This document shows positions 25,274 to 34,533 of a stretch of 64,000 nucleotides of DNA, piece by piece (position 1 is the stretch's first letter; the number at the start of each line of letters is the position of its first letter). This DNA is from DUTS01 sp050951605. Its GTDB lineage: Bacteria; Bacillota; Peptococcia; DRI-13; DTU073. A program made the translations under genes and the position numbers. Where the stretch lies: assembly GCA_050951605.1 (NCBI GenBank), contig JBMNJJ010000009.1:248001-312000 (forward strand). The letters run 5' to 3'. The notes below the pieces were generated by a model that worked only from the letters and a program-made list of their open reading frames with translations, was not told the origin of the DNA and did no database searches.

Positions 25274-27919
25274 ATGAAGAAAGCTAATTTTGTTTACCTG
25301 TTCACAGAAGGAAGGGCAGAGATGAAGGCATTACTAGGTGGTAAAGGTGCTAACTTAGCTGAGATGAAAAGTATAGGTTTGCCTGTCCCTCCCGGTTTAA
25401 CTATTACTACGGAAGCTTGTAAGGAATATTTTAAAGAAGGAAAAAAGTTTCCGGAAGGTTTAGAAGAAGAAATGTGGATAAAACTAGCAGAAGTAGAAAA
25501 AGAAACAGGAAAAAAACTTGGTGATGTTTCTAATCCTTTACTGGTATCTGTGCGTTCCGGTGCCCCGATTTCTATGCCTGGGATGATGGATACGATTTTA
25601 AATCTTGGTCTTAATGAGGAAACAATAGCAGGTTTAATTAAGGCAACGAATAATCCACGTTTTGTTTTAGACTGTTACCGTCGTTTTATACAGATGTTTG
25701 CGGATGTGGTAATGGAAGTTGAACACAGCTATTTTGAATCTGCTTTAGAAAAAATTAAGGAAGAGGCAGGTGTAAAAGTTGATAAGGACCTGACTCCTGT
25801 ACATTTGGAAAAACTAATTGAGAAATATAAGACTATTGTTAAGGAAAAAACAGGTCGTGACTTTCCTACTGACCCTCGTGAACAGTTAGTGATGGCGGTA
25901 AAGGCTGTTTTTGATTCTTGGTACAATCCTCGTGCTGAGGTGTATCGAAAAATCAATCGTATTCCGGATGACTTGGGAACAGCGGTTAATGTTCAGACGA
26001 TGGTTTTTGGGAATATTGGTGATGATTCAGGAACAGGTGTTGCTTTTACGCGTAATCCGGCTACGGGAGAAAAGAAAATTTATGGTGAATACCTCATGAA
26101 TGCTCAAGGTGAGGACGTTGTAGCAGGTATTCGTACACCTCATCCCATTGCTGACTTACAGAAAGAATCTCCGGAGATATATGCTCAGTTTGTGAAAAAT
26201 TGTGAGACTTTAGAACAACATTATCGCGATGTGCAAGATATCGAATTTACAATTGAACGAGGCAAACTATATATGCTGCAGACGAGAAACGGGAAAAGAA
26301 CAGCTTCTGCTGCCATTAAAGCTGCTGTAGATATGCACGAAGAAGGATTAATTACTAAAGAAGAGGCTTTGTTACGTGTTGACCCTGCTTCGTTAAATCA
26401 ATTATTGCATAAGAGGATTGACCCTGATGCAGAGGTACAGGTTGTAGCTCAAGGACTTCCGGCATCTCCGGGGGCAGCTTGTGGTATGATTGTTCTAGAT
26501 GCCGATAAAGCGGAAGAAATGGGGAAAGAAGGTCATAAGATAATTTTAGTAAGTACAGAGACTACTCCTGATGATATCCATGGTATTGTAGCAGCACAAG
26601 GCATACTTACGAGTAGAGGCGGAATGACAAGTCATGCCGCTGTTGTAGCTCGAGGTATGGGTAAATGTTGTGTCTGTGGTTGTGAAAGTATGAAAATAAA
26701 TTTCGAATCCGGAACAATTCAAATTAAGGATGTAGTTCTTAAAGAAGGAGATATTATATCCCTCGATGGTAGTACCGGAAACGTGATGGTAGGAAAAGTT
26801 AAACTCATTGATCCGGTCATAAGTGATGAGTTCCAAAAACTGCTTATTTGGGCTAATGAAATAAAACGTTTAGCTGTGCGGACTAATGCTGATAATCCTG
26901 CTGACGCAGCTAAAGCACGGGAATTTGGCGCTGAAGGAATTGGTTTGTGCCGGACAGAACATATGTTTATGGCGCCTGACCGTATCCCGATCGTACAAGA
27001 AATGATTTTGTCGGATACTTTAGAACAAAGAAAAGAAGCTTTAGCTAAACTTTTACCAATTCAAGAAGATGATTTCTATGGAATTCTAAAAGCGATGAAT
27101 GGGCTACCGGTGACGATTCGTTTCTTAGATCCGCCTTTACATGAATTTCTGCCTGATACGGAAGAATTAGCGATAGAGATTGCCCAAATGAAGATGAAGG
27201 GTGCTTCTGCAGAAAAAATAGCAGAAAAAGAAACTTTATTGGCAAAGGCGAGAGATTTACATGAGTTCAATCCCATGTTAGGACATCGTGGATGCCGTTT
27301 AGGTGTTACTTATCCTGAAATATATCGCATGCAGGCACGTGCTGTTTTTCAAGCTGTAGCTCGCTTGGTGCAGGAAGGATATGTGGTTATTCCGGAAATA
27401 GAAATTCCGTTGGTTATTGATAAGAATGAATTATCATTCTTACGAGGCGAAGTAGAAAAAGTAGCTGAAGAAGTAATGGCGGAAACAAACGTCAAGTTTG
27501 ATTATTTTGTGGGAACGATGATTGAATTGCCTCGAGCTTGTCTTACTGCTAATGATATTGCTGAAGCAGCTGATTTCTTTTCCTTTGGTACTAATGACTT
27601 AACACAGACAACATTAGGTTTTAGCCGTGATGATGCAGAAGGCAAATTCATGAATCCTTATCTGGAAAAAGGAATTTTACGGGAGAATCCTTTTATGGTA
27701 ATCGATCGTGCTGGTGTAGGTCAGTTAATGCAAATTGCGGTTAATAATGGGCGTCAGAAAAAATCAGATTTGTTAATCGGGATTTGTGGTGAACATGGTG
27801 GAGATCCTAATTCTGTAGAATTTTGTCATCTTCTTAATTTAGATTTTGTTAGTTGTTCACCTTTCCGTGTACCTATTGCTCGCTTGGCTGCAGCACAAGC
27901 TAAAATTAAACATGGTTAA
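25274..27919 (+). CDS. ppdK: Pyruvate, phosphate dikinase
   Basis: PpdK interconverts pyruvate, ATP and phosphate with phosphoenolpyruvate, AMP and pyrophosphate. The 881-residue protein has the N-terminal ATP-grasp nucleotide domain (GGKGANLAEM, SVRSGAPISMPGMMDT), the swivelling phosphohistidine domain with H454 in GGMTSHAAV, and the C-terminal PEP/pyruvate barrel with C838 in GICGEHGGDP. ATG 25274 is preferred over GTG 25265 because the GGGGTG ribosome site overlaps the latter. The dikinase-specific threonine next to the histidine (T452) is present. The Bacillus partner yqfL (PPDK regulatory protein) is not seen next to it. Confidence 0.96.
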   Translation: MKKANFVYLFTEGRAEMKALLGGKGANLAEMKSIGLPVPPGLTITTEACKEYFKEGKKFPEGLEEEMWIKLAEVEKETGKKLGDVSNPLLVSVRSGAPISMPGMMDTILNLGLNEETIAGLIKATNNPRFVLDCYRRFIQMFADVVMEVEHSYFESALEKIKEEAGVKVDKDLTPVHLEKLIEKYKTIVKEKTGRDFPTDPREQLVMAVKAVFDSWYNPRAEVYRKINRIPDDLGTAVNVQTMVFGNIGDDSGTGVAFTRNPATGEKKIYGEYLMNAQGEDVVAGIRTPHPIADLQKESPEIYAQFVKNCETLEQHYRDVQDIEFTIERGKLYMLQTRNGKRTASAAIKAAVDMHEEGLITKEEALLRVDPASLNQLLHKRIDPDAEVQVVAQGLPASPGAACGMIVLDADKAEEMGKEGHKIILVSTETTPDDIHGIVAAQGILTSRGGMTSHAAVVARGMGKCCVCGCESMKINFESGTIQIKDVVLKEGDIISLDGSTGNVMVGKVKLIDPVISDEFQKLLIWANEIKRLAVRTNADNPADAAKAREFGAEGIGLCRTEHMFMAPDRIPIVQEMILSDTLEQRKEALAKLLPIQEDDFYGILKAMNGLPVTIRFLDPPLHEFLPDTEELAIEIAQMKMKGASAEKIAEKETLLAKARDLHEFNPMLGHRGCRLGVTYPEIYRMQARAVFQAVARLVQEGYVVIPEIEIPLVIDKNELSFLRGEVEKVAEEVMAETNVKFDYFVGTMIELPRACLTANDIAEAADFFSFGTNDLTQTTLGFSRDDAEGKFMNPYLEKGILRENPFMVIDRAGVGQLMQIAVNNGRQKKSDLLIGICGEHGGDPNSVEFCHLLNLDFVSCSPFRVPIARLAAAQAKIKHG

Positions 27920-27930
27920 AGGAAATTAAG

Positions 27931-27973
27931 AAAGCCCTGCTTTAGTTAATTTGGACTAAAGTGGGGCTTTTAT
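27931..27973 (+). terminator. Rho-independent terminator after ppdK
   Basis: AAAGCCCTGCTTTAG and CTAAAGTGGGGCTTT form a long stem around a 10-nt loop; the final T run overlaps the 3' arm. Confidence 0.85.
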
Positions 27974-28083
27974 TATGTACAAAAATAAAGGAAATTTATA
28001 TTAAATGTCGAAATATAATAATATAGAAAATATGACCTCAAAAGTCAGTAAAAAACGGGAAAATATGTATTGAGGTGAGAAAA

Positions 28084-28554
28084 GTGAGGACTTCTTCAGT
28101 AGTAGTTGTCTGTATATTAGGGTTGTTGTTTATCTTTACTTTTCTATCTTCTACCTGTTCTTCTAAATTAAGAATTGGACAAAAAAGCACGAAGTTTGGT
28201 GAAAAATCTGTGTGGGTTTCTCCGCTCAGAGAACGACTTTGTTATGGGCTGTTTTGTGTATCTAAACAAGGTTTAGAGTTTAAACATGTTGTAGTTTTGT
28301 TTAAAGATGAGGAAATGTTACAGTTAGTTGTGGATAGGCTTTCTAATGTAAATAGTTTTGTTGAATTTAAACAAGTCGCCAAAAATCCAGAGTTGACTAC
28401 TTTGGGTTATTTTTTTCCTCAGGATAAAAATGTTAAGGCAAAAATTCGCAACAAATATTGGGTAAGAATTAAAGAAGAGAGATACATTTGTAAAATAGTT
28501 AGAGAGGAGCGGATTGGAACAATTTCGCTACCGAATAATATTTTCATAGCTTAA
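28084..28554 (+). CDS. Secreted or membrane-anchored protein of unknown function
   Basis: I do not recognise this 156-residue protein. It has an N-terminal hydrophobic segment (about 3-22, SSVVVVCILGLLFIFTFLSS) that looks like a signal or anchor, followed by a mixed alpha/beta region with three further cysteines and a basic C-terminal third (IRNKYWVRIKEERY). The lipobox is not canonical. I prefer GTG 28084, because GAGGTGAG lies six bases upstream, over GTG 28075 which is part of that site. It stands alone between the ppdK terminator and the flavoprotein gene. Confidence 0.6.
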   Translation: MRTSSVVVVCILGLLFIFTFLSSTCSSKLRIGQKSTKFGEKSVWVSPLRERLCYGLFCVSKQGLEFKHVVVLFKDEEMLQLVVDRLSNVNSFVEFKQVAKNPELTTLGYFFPQDKNVKAKIRNKYWVRIKEERYICKIVREERIGTISLPNNIFIA

Positions 28555-28720
28555 AAAGTAAATGTAATACTCCCCGAGCCCCTTTTTCTGTCTTTTTACA
28601 TGAAAAAGAAAGCAGGACTTTTTTCTTTTAAGGCGTATTAAAAATAGTAGAGATAAAAAAATAATAAAAATTAACTCATAAAGGAAGGATGGTGAAAACT
28701 CTGTAAAGAGTTGTCTAAAA

Positions 28721-29317
28721 ATGAATTTTGTAGCTATTAATGGTAGTCCTCATAAAGATGGAAATACAGTATTTTTGTTGAATAAAGGTTTAGAACAGTT
28801 AAGATTAATGGGTGCACAGACGGAAATTATTCATACGGGTGAAATTTTAAAGAGCCTGACTGTTCCTTTTTGTACAGTTTGTTCCGCTCCTTGTCAAGGT
28901 GATTGTGCGAAAGGGACACGTTTGGAAGAGGTTTTGCATATCTTGAGGAAGGCGGATGGACTTTTGCTTGGTTCTCCTGTTTATTTTGGTACGGTCAGTG
29001 GACAGCTGAAAGCTTTTTGGGATAAATTACGTTGTCTTAGAGGGGAAAAGAAATTGCTTAATGTTGTCGGTGGTGCGGTAGCTGTGGGGGCTTCTCGTTT
29101 TGGTGGTCAGGAAGGTACTTTACGGACTATGCAGGAGATGATGCTCGTACAAGGGATGACTATTATTGGCGGTGGTCAGCAGGACTATGACTGTGGTCAT
29201 TATGGAGTAGCCGCTCAACGTCCGGCAGATGAGGATAAATATGCTCAGGAACGGATTGTAATTATGACCAAACGTCTTTTTGAAGTTACCCAGGCGACAC
29301 AAAATTTGCGATTATAG
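28721..29317 (+). CDS. Flavodoxin-fold iron-sulfur flavoprotein / NADPH-dependent FMN reductase
   Basis: The 198-residue protein has the FMN phosphate-binding loop NGSPHKDGNT near the start, a cysteine cluster CxxCxxxCxxxC at about 47-58 (CTVCSAPCQGDC) that could hold an iron-sulfur cluster, and the GLLLGSPVYFGTVSGQLKAF segment typical of the NADPH-dependent FMN reductase family. It is probably a cytosolic electron carrier or reductase; the partner is unknown. No good ribosome site lies right before ATG 28721, but a five-codon open frame with AAGGAAGG lies 15 bp upstream. dgt follows after 10 bp. Confidence 0.82.
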   Translation: MNFVAINGSPHKDGNTVFLLNKGLEQLRLMGAQTEIIHTGEILKSLTVPFCTVCSAPCQGDCAKGTRLEEVLHILRKADGLLLGSPVYFGTVSGQLKAFWDKLRCLRGEKKLLNVVGGAVAVGASRFGGQEGTLRTMQEMMLVQGMTIIGGGQQDYDCGHYGVAAQRPADEDKYAQERIVIMTKRLFEVTQATQNLRL

Positions 29318-29327
29318 GAGGGGTTGA

Positions 29328-30368
29328 ATGGCGACTATTTGTGAAAAGCTCCAGAAAAATGAGGAAGATTATTTAGCGCCTTATGCCCAAAAGTCTTCGC
29401 AAAGTAAAGGGAGAGAGAGACCGGAAGAACCGGATAGTATTAGAACTTGTTTTATGCGAGATCGTGATCGAATAATTCATTCCAAATCATTTCGGCGGTT
29501 GAAACATAAAACACAAGTCTATATCTCTCCGGAAAATGACCATTATCGGACACGATTAACCCATACATTAGAGGTTAGTCAAATTTCACGTACGGTAGGC
29601 AAAGCTTTAGGTTTGAATACAGACCTTATTGAAGCAATTGCCTTGGGGCATGACGTAGGTCATACTCCTTTTTCTCATACCGGAGAGGAAGTTTTAAACA
29701 GACTTTTGCCGGGGGGCTTTCGTCATAATGAAAATAGTGTCAGAGTTTTGACTCATTTAGAACAAGGTAAAAATGGACCCGGGCTTAATTTAAGTTGGGA
29801 AACTTTGACGGGTATTCTTTATCATAGTGGGTTGGAAAAAGATGATAGTGGTTATAATACCTTGGAAGGTCAGGTAGTAAGATATGCGGATAAAATTGCT
29901 TATATTCAGCATGATATTGATGACAGTATCCGCGCCGGTGTTTTGCGATTAACAGATATTCCTAAGGAATATTTAAAAGTATTGGGTACAGGGCACAGTG
30001 AGCGGATTGCTACACTTGTTCAAGATTTGGTGCAAAATAGTAGTAAAAATATTAATTGTGGTGAGTACAAGATTAGACTCAGTCCAGCTATTCAGAATGC
30101 ATTGCAGGGTTTGCGTAAGTTTATGTTTGAGACGGTTTATTTAGGTCCTTTATGTATGGCCGAAAGACAAAGAGCTATTTATGTTGTTGAATTTTTGTTT
30201 GATTATTATATGCAAAACTATGAACAACTTCCTGAATTTTATCTTAAAATTGCTCAGGAGGAAGGAATTGAAAGAGGAGTAGCGGATTATATTTCCGGGA
30301 TGACTGATAATTATTGTACTGTAATGTTTGAAAACTTAGTTATGCCGCGCTCTTATGTTAGACAATAA
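29328..30368 (+). CDS. dgt: dGTPase-like dNTP triphosphohydrolase
   Basis: HD-domain enzymes of this family remove triphosphate from deoxynucleotides and help set dNTP pools. The 346-residue protein has SFRRLKHKTQVYI, DHYRTRLTHTLEVSQI and ALGHDVGHTPFSHTGE, which carry the HD metal ligands, and RYADKIAYIQHDIDDS. This is the shorter type common in Gram-positives. GGAGGGG precedes ATG 29328. In related genomes it also stands just upstream of dnaG. Confidence 0.9.
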   Translation: MATICEKLQKNEEDYLAPYAQKSSQSKGRERPEEPDSIRTCFMRDRDRIIHSKSFRRLKHKTQVYISPENDHYRTRLTHTLEVSQISRTVGKALGLNTDLIEAIALGHDVGHTPFSHTGEEVLNRLLPGGFRHNENSVRVLTHLEQGKNGPGLNLSWETLTGILYHSGLEKDDSGYNTLEGQVVRYADKIAYIQHDIDDSIRAGVLRLTDIPKEYLKVLGTGHSERIATLVQDLVQNSSKNINCGEYKIRLSPAIQNALQGLRKFMFETVYLGPLCMAERQRAIYVVEFLFDYYMQNYEQLPEFYLKIAQEEGIERGVADYISGMTDNYCTVMFENLVMPRSYVRQ

Positions 30369-30553
30369 GAAAAAAAACATTGTTTCTGTTCTGGAGATTA
30401 TGGTGAGGTTTATAAAAAAATTTTAGAAAAAAGAAGGAAGTTGAATATAAATCACGAATAGTTGGTAATTGTGTGCTAGATATTTTACAAAAAAGTAGAA
30501 AAATGAAGGTTAAGGCATAATGAAGTTAGAATTAAGGTAAGGTGTTGAGAAAC

Positions 30554-32380
30554 ATGCCCGGATTAATTCCTGAAGAGTTTATTGATGACTTGCGTAATCG
30601 GGTAAATATAGTAGATTTTATCAGGGATTTCATCCCTTTAAAAAGACAAGGGCAAAATTATGTAGGTTTGTGTCCTTTTCATGCTGAAAAGACTCCTTCC
30701 TTTGTAGTTTCTCCACATAAACAAATTTTTCATTGTTTTGGTTGTGGTAAAGGGGGAAATGTTTATACTTTTCTTATGGAGCGGGGGGGACTCACTTTCC
30801 CCGAAGCTGTAACACATCTGGCTAATCACTGTGGGATTTCGGTACCTCAAACGGCTCTATCTCCGGAGAAAGTTAGACAGGATTCATTAAGAAAGAAATA
30901 TTATCATATTAATGAAATGGCAGCCGGCTTTTTTCAAAAGATGCTTTATGAAGCTAAAGGGAAAGAGGCAGTAGCCTATCTAAAACAGCGTGGTTTAGAT
31001 GAACAAATATGTAAAAAATTTTTATTAGGTTATGCTCCAAACTCTTGGGATGAACTAAGTTGTTTTTTATTAGAAAAAGGGGTTACAGAAAAAGAGCTTA
31101 TAATTTTAGGCTTAGCTGTGCAAGGGCAAAGAGGTAATGTGATAGATCGCTTTAGAAACCGTTTGATTTTTCCGATTACGAGCCCTAATGGTAAGATTAT
31201 TGGTTTTGGTGGGAGGGTACTTGATGATTCTTTGCCTAAGTATTTAAATTCGCCGGAAACACCTCTTTTTAGTAAAGGTAGACAGCTTTATGGACTTAAT
31301 CAGGCGCGAGGCTTTATTAGAAATAGGGAAGAGGCTATTTTGATGGAAGGGTATATGGATGTTATTGCTGCCCATCAGTACGGAGTTACTCAAGCCGTAG
31401 GTACATTAGGAACGGCCTTGACAGAGAATCAAGGTAGATTATTAATGCGCTATACCTATAATGCAGTAATTTGTTTTGATGCTGATCTTGCCGGACAAGA
31501 GGCTACTATGAGAGGTTTAGATATATTGCAGCAGTTGGGTCTAAAGGTGTCCGTAATGATTATGCCGGAGGGTCAGGACCCTGATGAAGTTATAAGAAAA
31601 CAGGGGCAGGCTAAATTTAATAAATTAATTACTCAGGCCTATCCTCTTTTTGAATATAATTTATTAAAACTGATGGAAAAGTATAATCAAGACACAATTT
31701 CAGGTAAAATCCAAATTATCCAAGAACTTGTCCCTACTTTGTATAAAACACAAAGTCCTGTGAAACGTCAAGGGTATATTCAGATGTTAGCGGAACGTCT
31801 TTCTTTTTCTGAGAACGCAATTTATGCGGAGATTAGAAAGTATCAAAAAAAGGGAGCTAAAAGTAGGGAGCCTGGTGGAGAAGAGGTACAACAGAAAAGA
31901 AAGGGGATTATTACGGCAGAGGAAAAAGCTCAACGTGTTTTACTTCGTCTTGTTTTAGAAAAACCTGAATTTATTGCGGGAGTAGAAAAATTTGGAGGAA
32001 AAGAGCTGTTTAATAATAATTTATATAAAGAAATTTATCAGATGAATTATTTATTGCGTCAGGCTGGTCATAATATAAAGGCTGAAGATTTAATAACTTA
32101 TCTGGAAAATAAGGAAGCGAGGCGAGTTTTAACAGAGCTTCTTTTAACAGACAAACTTTTACAAGAGGGAGAAAGAATATATCAGGATTGTTTAACTACT
32201 TTAGAAATTGAATTAGTTAATAGAAAAATCGACGAGAAACATTCGTTAATGACTCAATATGAAAAAAATGGTAATGCCACCAAGTCCTTAGAAATCATGG
32301 CTGAAGTTCAGAAAATGATTAAAGAAAGACAAAGATTGGTGTCAACCCTGGCGAAAGGGGGGAATATTCTTGAAGAATGA
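30554..32380 (+). CDS. dnaG: DNA primase
   Basis: DnaG makes RNA primers for replication. The 608-residue protein has the N-terminal CHC2 zinc-binding domain (CPFHAEKTPSF, FHCFGCGKGG), the catalytic core, a TOPRIM domain with the EGYMDVIAAHQYG motif and CFDADLAGQEA, and the C-terminal helicase-interaction region. ATG 30554 (MPGLIPEEFIDDLR) is preferred over GTG 30542, which overlaps the AAGGTG site. Its end overlaps sigA by 11 bp, the conserved macromolecular synthesis pair. About 185 bp before it hold no gene that I can see. Confidence 0.95.
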   Translation: MPGLIPEEFIDDLRNRVNIVDFIRDFIPLKRQGQNYVGLCPFHAEKTPSFVVSPHKQIFHCFGCGKGGNVYTFLMERGGLTFPEAVTHLANHCGISVPQTALSPEKVRQDSLRKKYYHINEMAAGFFQKMLYEAKGKEAVAYLKQRGLDEQICKKFLLGYAPNSWDELSCFLLEKGVTEKELIILGLAVQGQRGNVIDRFRNRLIFPITSPNGKIIGFGGRVLDDSLPKYLNSPETPLFSKGRQLYGLNQARGFIRNREEAILMEGYMDVIAAHQYGVTQAVGTLGTALTENQGRLLMRYTYNAVICFDADLAGQEATMRGLDILQQLGLKVSVMIMPEGQDPDEVIRKQGQAKFNKLITQAYPLFEYNLLKLMEKYNQDTISGKIQIIQELVPTLYKTQSPVKRQGYIQMLAERLSFSENAIYAEIRKYQKKGAKSREPGGEEVQQKRKGIITAEEKAQRVLLRLVLEKPEFIAGVEKFGGKELFNNNLYKEIYQMNYLLRQAGHNIKAEDLITYLENKEARRVLTELLLTDKLLQEGERIYQDCLTTLEIELVNRKIDEKHSLMTQYEKNGNATKSLEIMAEVQKMIKERQRLVSTLAKGGNILEE

Positions 32381-33491
32381 AAATGAATTTGCTGAATTGA
32401 AAATAGAAGAAGTTGAACAATTAATTGAAGAGGGAAAAAAAACTGGTGTACTTACTTATAAAAAAATAATGAGTACTCTTGAGGAAGTTGAATTAAATTC
32501 CGAACAAATTGATGAGATTTATGAGTATTTAAATTCCATTGGCATTGAGATAACTCCTGATAATGCAGATATTGAAAATCTGGAAAAAGAAGAGGAAGAG
32601 GAAGAGGAAGAAGAGAGCGAAGAAAGTGAAGAGAAGATTGATCTTACGGTACCGGATGGGGTAGGTATTGATGACCCCGTACGGATGTATTTAAAGGAAA
32701 TAGGGCGAGTAGATTTATTAACAACAGAAGAGGAAGTTATTTTAGCTAAGCGTATGGAGGCAGGAGATGAGGAAGCTAAACGTCAATTGGCGGAAGCTAA
32801 TTTAAGACTTGTTGTGAGTATCGCTAAGCGTTATGTAGGGCGTGGGATGCTTTTTCTTGATTTAATTCAAGAAGGTAATTTAGGCTTAATAAAGGCTGTG
32901 GAAAAATTTGATTACCATAAAGGGTATAAATTTAGTACGTATGCTACATGGTGGATTCGCCAGGCTATTACTCGGGCTATAGCAGACCAGGCTAGAACAA
33001 TTCGTATTCCTGTTCATATGGTGGAAACAATTAATAAATTGGTTAGAGTTTCAAGGCAACTTCTTCAGGAATTAGGAAGAGATCCTACACCGGAAGAAAT
33101 AGCCGAAGAAATGGACCTTACTGTAGAAAGAGTAAGGGAAATCATAAAAATAGCTCAAGAACCGGTATCTTTAGAAACACCTATCGGCGAGGAAGAAGAT
33201 AGTCATTTAGGTGATTTTATTGAAGATGAGGATGCTCCTGCTCCTGCTGAAGCCGCTTCCTTCATTCTTTTAAAAGAGCAATTAGAAGAAGTTTTAGAAA
33301 CGCTTACCCCTAGAGAAGAAAAAGTATTACGCCTTCGTTTTGGCTTGGATGATGGGCGAACTCGTACTTTAGAAGAAGTTGGGCAGCAATTTGGTGTAAC
33401 TAGGGAAAGAATTAGGCAGATAGAAGCTAAAGCGTTACGTAAACTAAGACATCCTAGCCGTAGTCGTAAATTAAAGGATTATTTAGATTAG
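32370..33491 (+). CDS. sigA: Primary sigma factor SigA (RpoD)
   Basis: SigA directs RNA polymerase to housekeeping promoters. The 373-residue protein has an N-terminal region 1.1, an acidic run of glutamate and serine at about 73-90, region 1.2/2 with DPVRMYLKEIGRV and YATWWIRQAITRAIADQ, region 3, and region 4 with the HTH TLEEVGQQFGVTRERIRQIE. The start is TTG 32370, overlapping dnaG, with GGGGGG eight bases upstream. It matches the -35/-10 promoters seen throughout the window. A tRNA promoter follows shortly after. Confidence 0.97.
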   Translation: MKNENEFAELKIEEVEQLIEEGKKTGVLTYKKIMSTLEEVELNSEQIDEIYEYLNSIGIEITPDNADIENLEKEEEEEEEEESEESEEKIDLTVPDGVGIDDPVRMYLKEIGRVDLLTTEEEVILAKRMEAGDEEAKRQLAEANLRLVVSIAKRYVGRGMLFLDLIQEGNLGLIKAVEKFDYHKGYKFSTYATWWIRQAITRAIADQARTIRIPVHMVETINKLVRVSRQLLQELGRDPTPEEIAEEMDLTVERVREIIKIAQEPVSLETPIGEEEDSHLGDFIEDEDAPAPAEAASFILLKEQLEEVLETLTPREEKVLRLRFGLDDGRTRTLEEVGQQFGVTRERIRQIEAKALRKLRHPSRSRKLKDYLD

Positions 33492-33510
33492 CTCTGTGAA
33501 AAATTAGGTC

Positions 33511-33539
33511 TTGACCTAGAAAGATAATTATTATAAAAT
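33511..33539 (+). promoter_or_regulatory. Sigma-A promoter of the tRNA pair
   Basis: TTGACC at 33511-33516 and TAAAAT at 33534-33539 with a 17-bp spacer, about 30 bp before the first tRNA. Confidence 0.7.
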
Positions 33540-33568
33540 ATAAGATGTCTCCGTTGGTGAGACTAAAT

Positions 33569-33643
33569 GGGCCTATAGCTCAGCGGTAGAGCCACCGGCT
33601 CATAACCGGTTGGTCCCTGGTTCGATCCCAGGTGGGCCCACCA
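33569..33643 (+). tRNA. tRNA with CAT anticodon (elongator Met or lysidine-modified Ile2)
   Basis: GGGCCTA (33569-33575) pairs with TGGGCCC (33633-33639), followed by the discriminator A and an encoded CCA. The anticodon loop is CTCATAA and the T arm contains GGTTCGATCC. The first base pair is G-C, so it is not the initiator tRNA. Whether it is elongator methionine or the isoleucine AUA-decoding tRNA cannot be settled from the anticodon alone. Confidence 0.93.
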
Positions 33644-33650
33644 TTTATAA

Positions 33651-33726
<76 letters not shown>

Positions 33727-33739
33727 TGTATGAATAAAG

Positions 33740-33769
33740 AAGGAACCGGTACAAGTGCCGGTCCTTTTT
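33740..33769 (+). terminator. Rho-independent terminator after the tRNA pair
   Basis: AAGGAACCGG and CCGGTCCTT form a stem followed by a T run. Confidence 0.85.
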
Positions 33770-33813
33770 ATATATAAAAGTTATTTTAAACAAATGAAGA
33801 AGGAGAAATATAA

Positions 33814-34533
33814 TTGCCTAAACTTTCTCAACGTCTTTTAAAATTAGCCCATATGGTTCCTGTGGGGGCAAGGGTTGCGGACATTGGTACTGATCATGCT
33901 TTACTTCCTTGTTATTTAGTTAAGAAAGAAATATCCCCTTATGTTATCGGTGTGGAAGTAAAAAAAGGGCCCTATAAAAAAGCTTGTCTTACTGTAAATG
34001 AATATAATTTGCAAGGTCAGATAGAATTAAGATTAGGGAATGGCTTAACTGTGCTTAAACCTGGTGAAGTGGATACAGTTGTTCTTGCCGGAATGGGCGG
34101 GACGGTTATTTGCAATATTTTGGAGGAGTCTCCACAAGTATTGTTTTCATTAGATAAAATAATTGTACAACCGATGAGGAATGCTGCACTTGTACGTTTA
34201 TGGCTAGTCGAACATGGTTGGTTATTTAGTGAAGAGGAGTTAGTTTATGAAGATAAGCAGTATTATCAGTTGATTAGTGCTAGGCGAAGAGGTCCTAAGG
34301 AAAAGGTTTTATCTTTAAACGAAGTAGAGGCTACTTATGGTTCTTTATTACTTAAAAAAAGACATCCTTTGTTGTCCGGTTTAGTAGAAAAAGATTTAGA
34401 GGGCTGGCAGGAGATTCTTGGCGAATTGGCGAAATCAAATAAAGAAGAAGCTAAAATACGCTTAATTATATATCAAGAAAAACTTCGTAAATTAAAGGAG
34501 TTGAAGGAATGGCTGTTAGTTGCCAAACCATAA
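33814..34533 (+). CDS. trmK: tRNA (adenine22-N1)-methyltransferase TrmK
   Basis: TrmK methylates N1 of A22 in tRNA with S-adenosylmethionine. The 239-residue protein has the Rossmann motif VADIGTDHALLPCYL, EVKKGPYKKA and VVLAGMGGT, followed by a C-terminal coiled-coil region, all as in Bacillus YqfN. The start is TTG 33814 with AAGGAG upstream. It overlaps the NIF3 gene by 25 bp. The sigA-trmK-nif3 order is conserved in Firmicutes. Confidence 0.93.
   Translation: MPKLSQRLLKLAHMVPVGARVADIGTDHALLPCYLVKKEISPYVIGVEVKKGPYKKACLTVNEYNLQGQIELRLGNGLTVLKPGEVDTVVLAGMGGTVICNILEESPQVLFSLDKIIVQPMRNAALVRLWLVEHGWLFSEEELVYEDKQYYQLISARRRGPKEKVLSLNEVEATYGSLLLKKRHPLLSGLVEKDLEGWQEILGELAKSNKEEAKIRLIIYQEKLRKLKELKEWLLVAKP

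Noticed and set aside
28560..28630. Terminator hairpin after the unknown secreted protein
   Set aside because: T-rich and A-rich arms can pair only with several bulges; support is too weak for a call.
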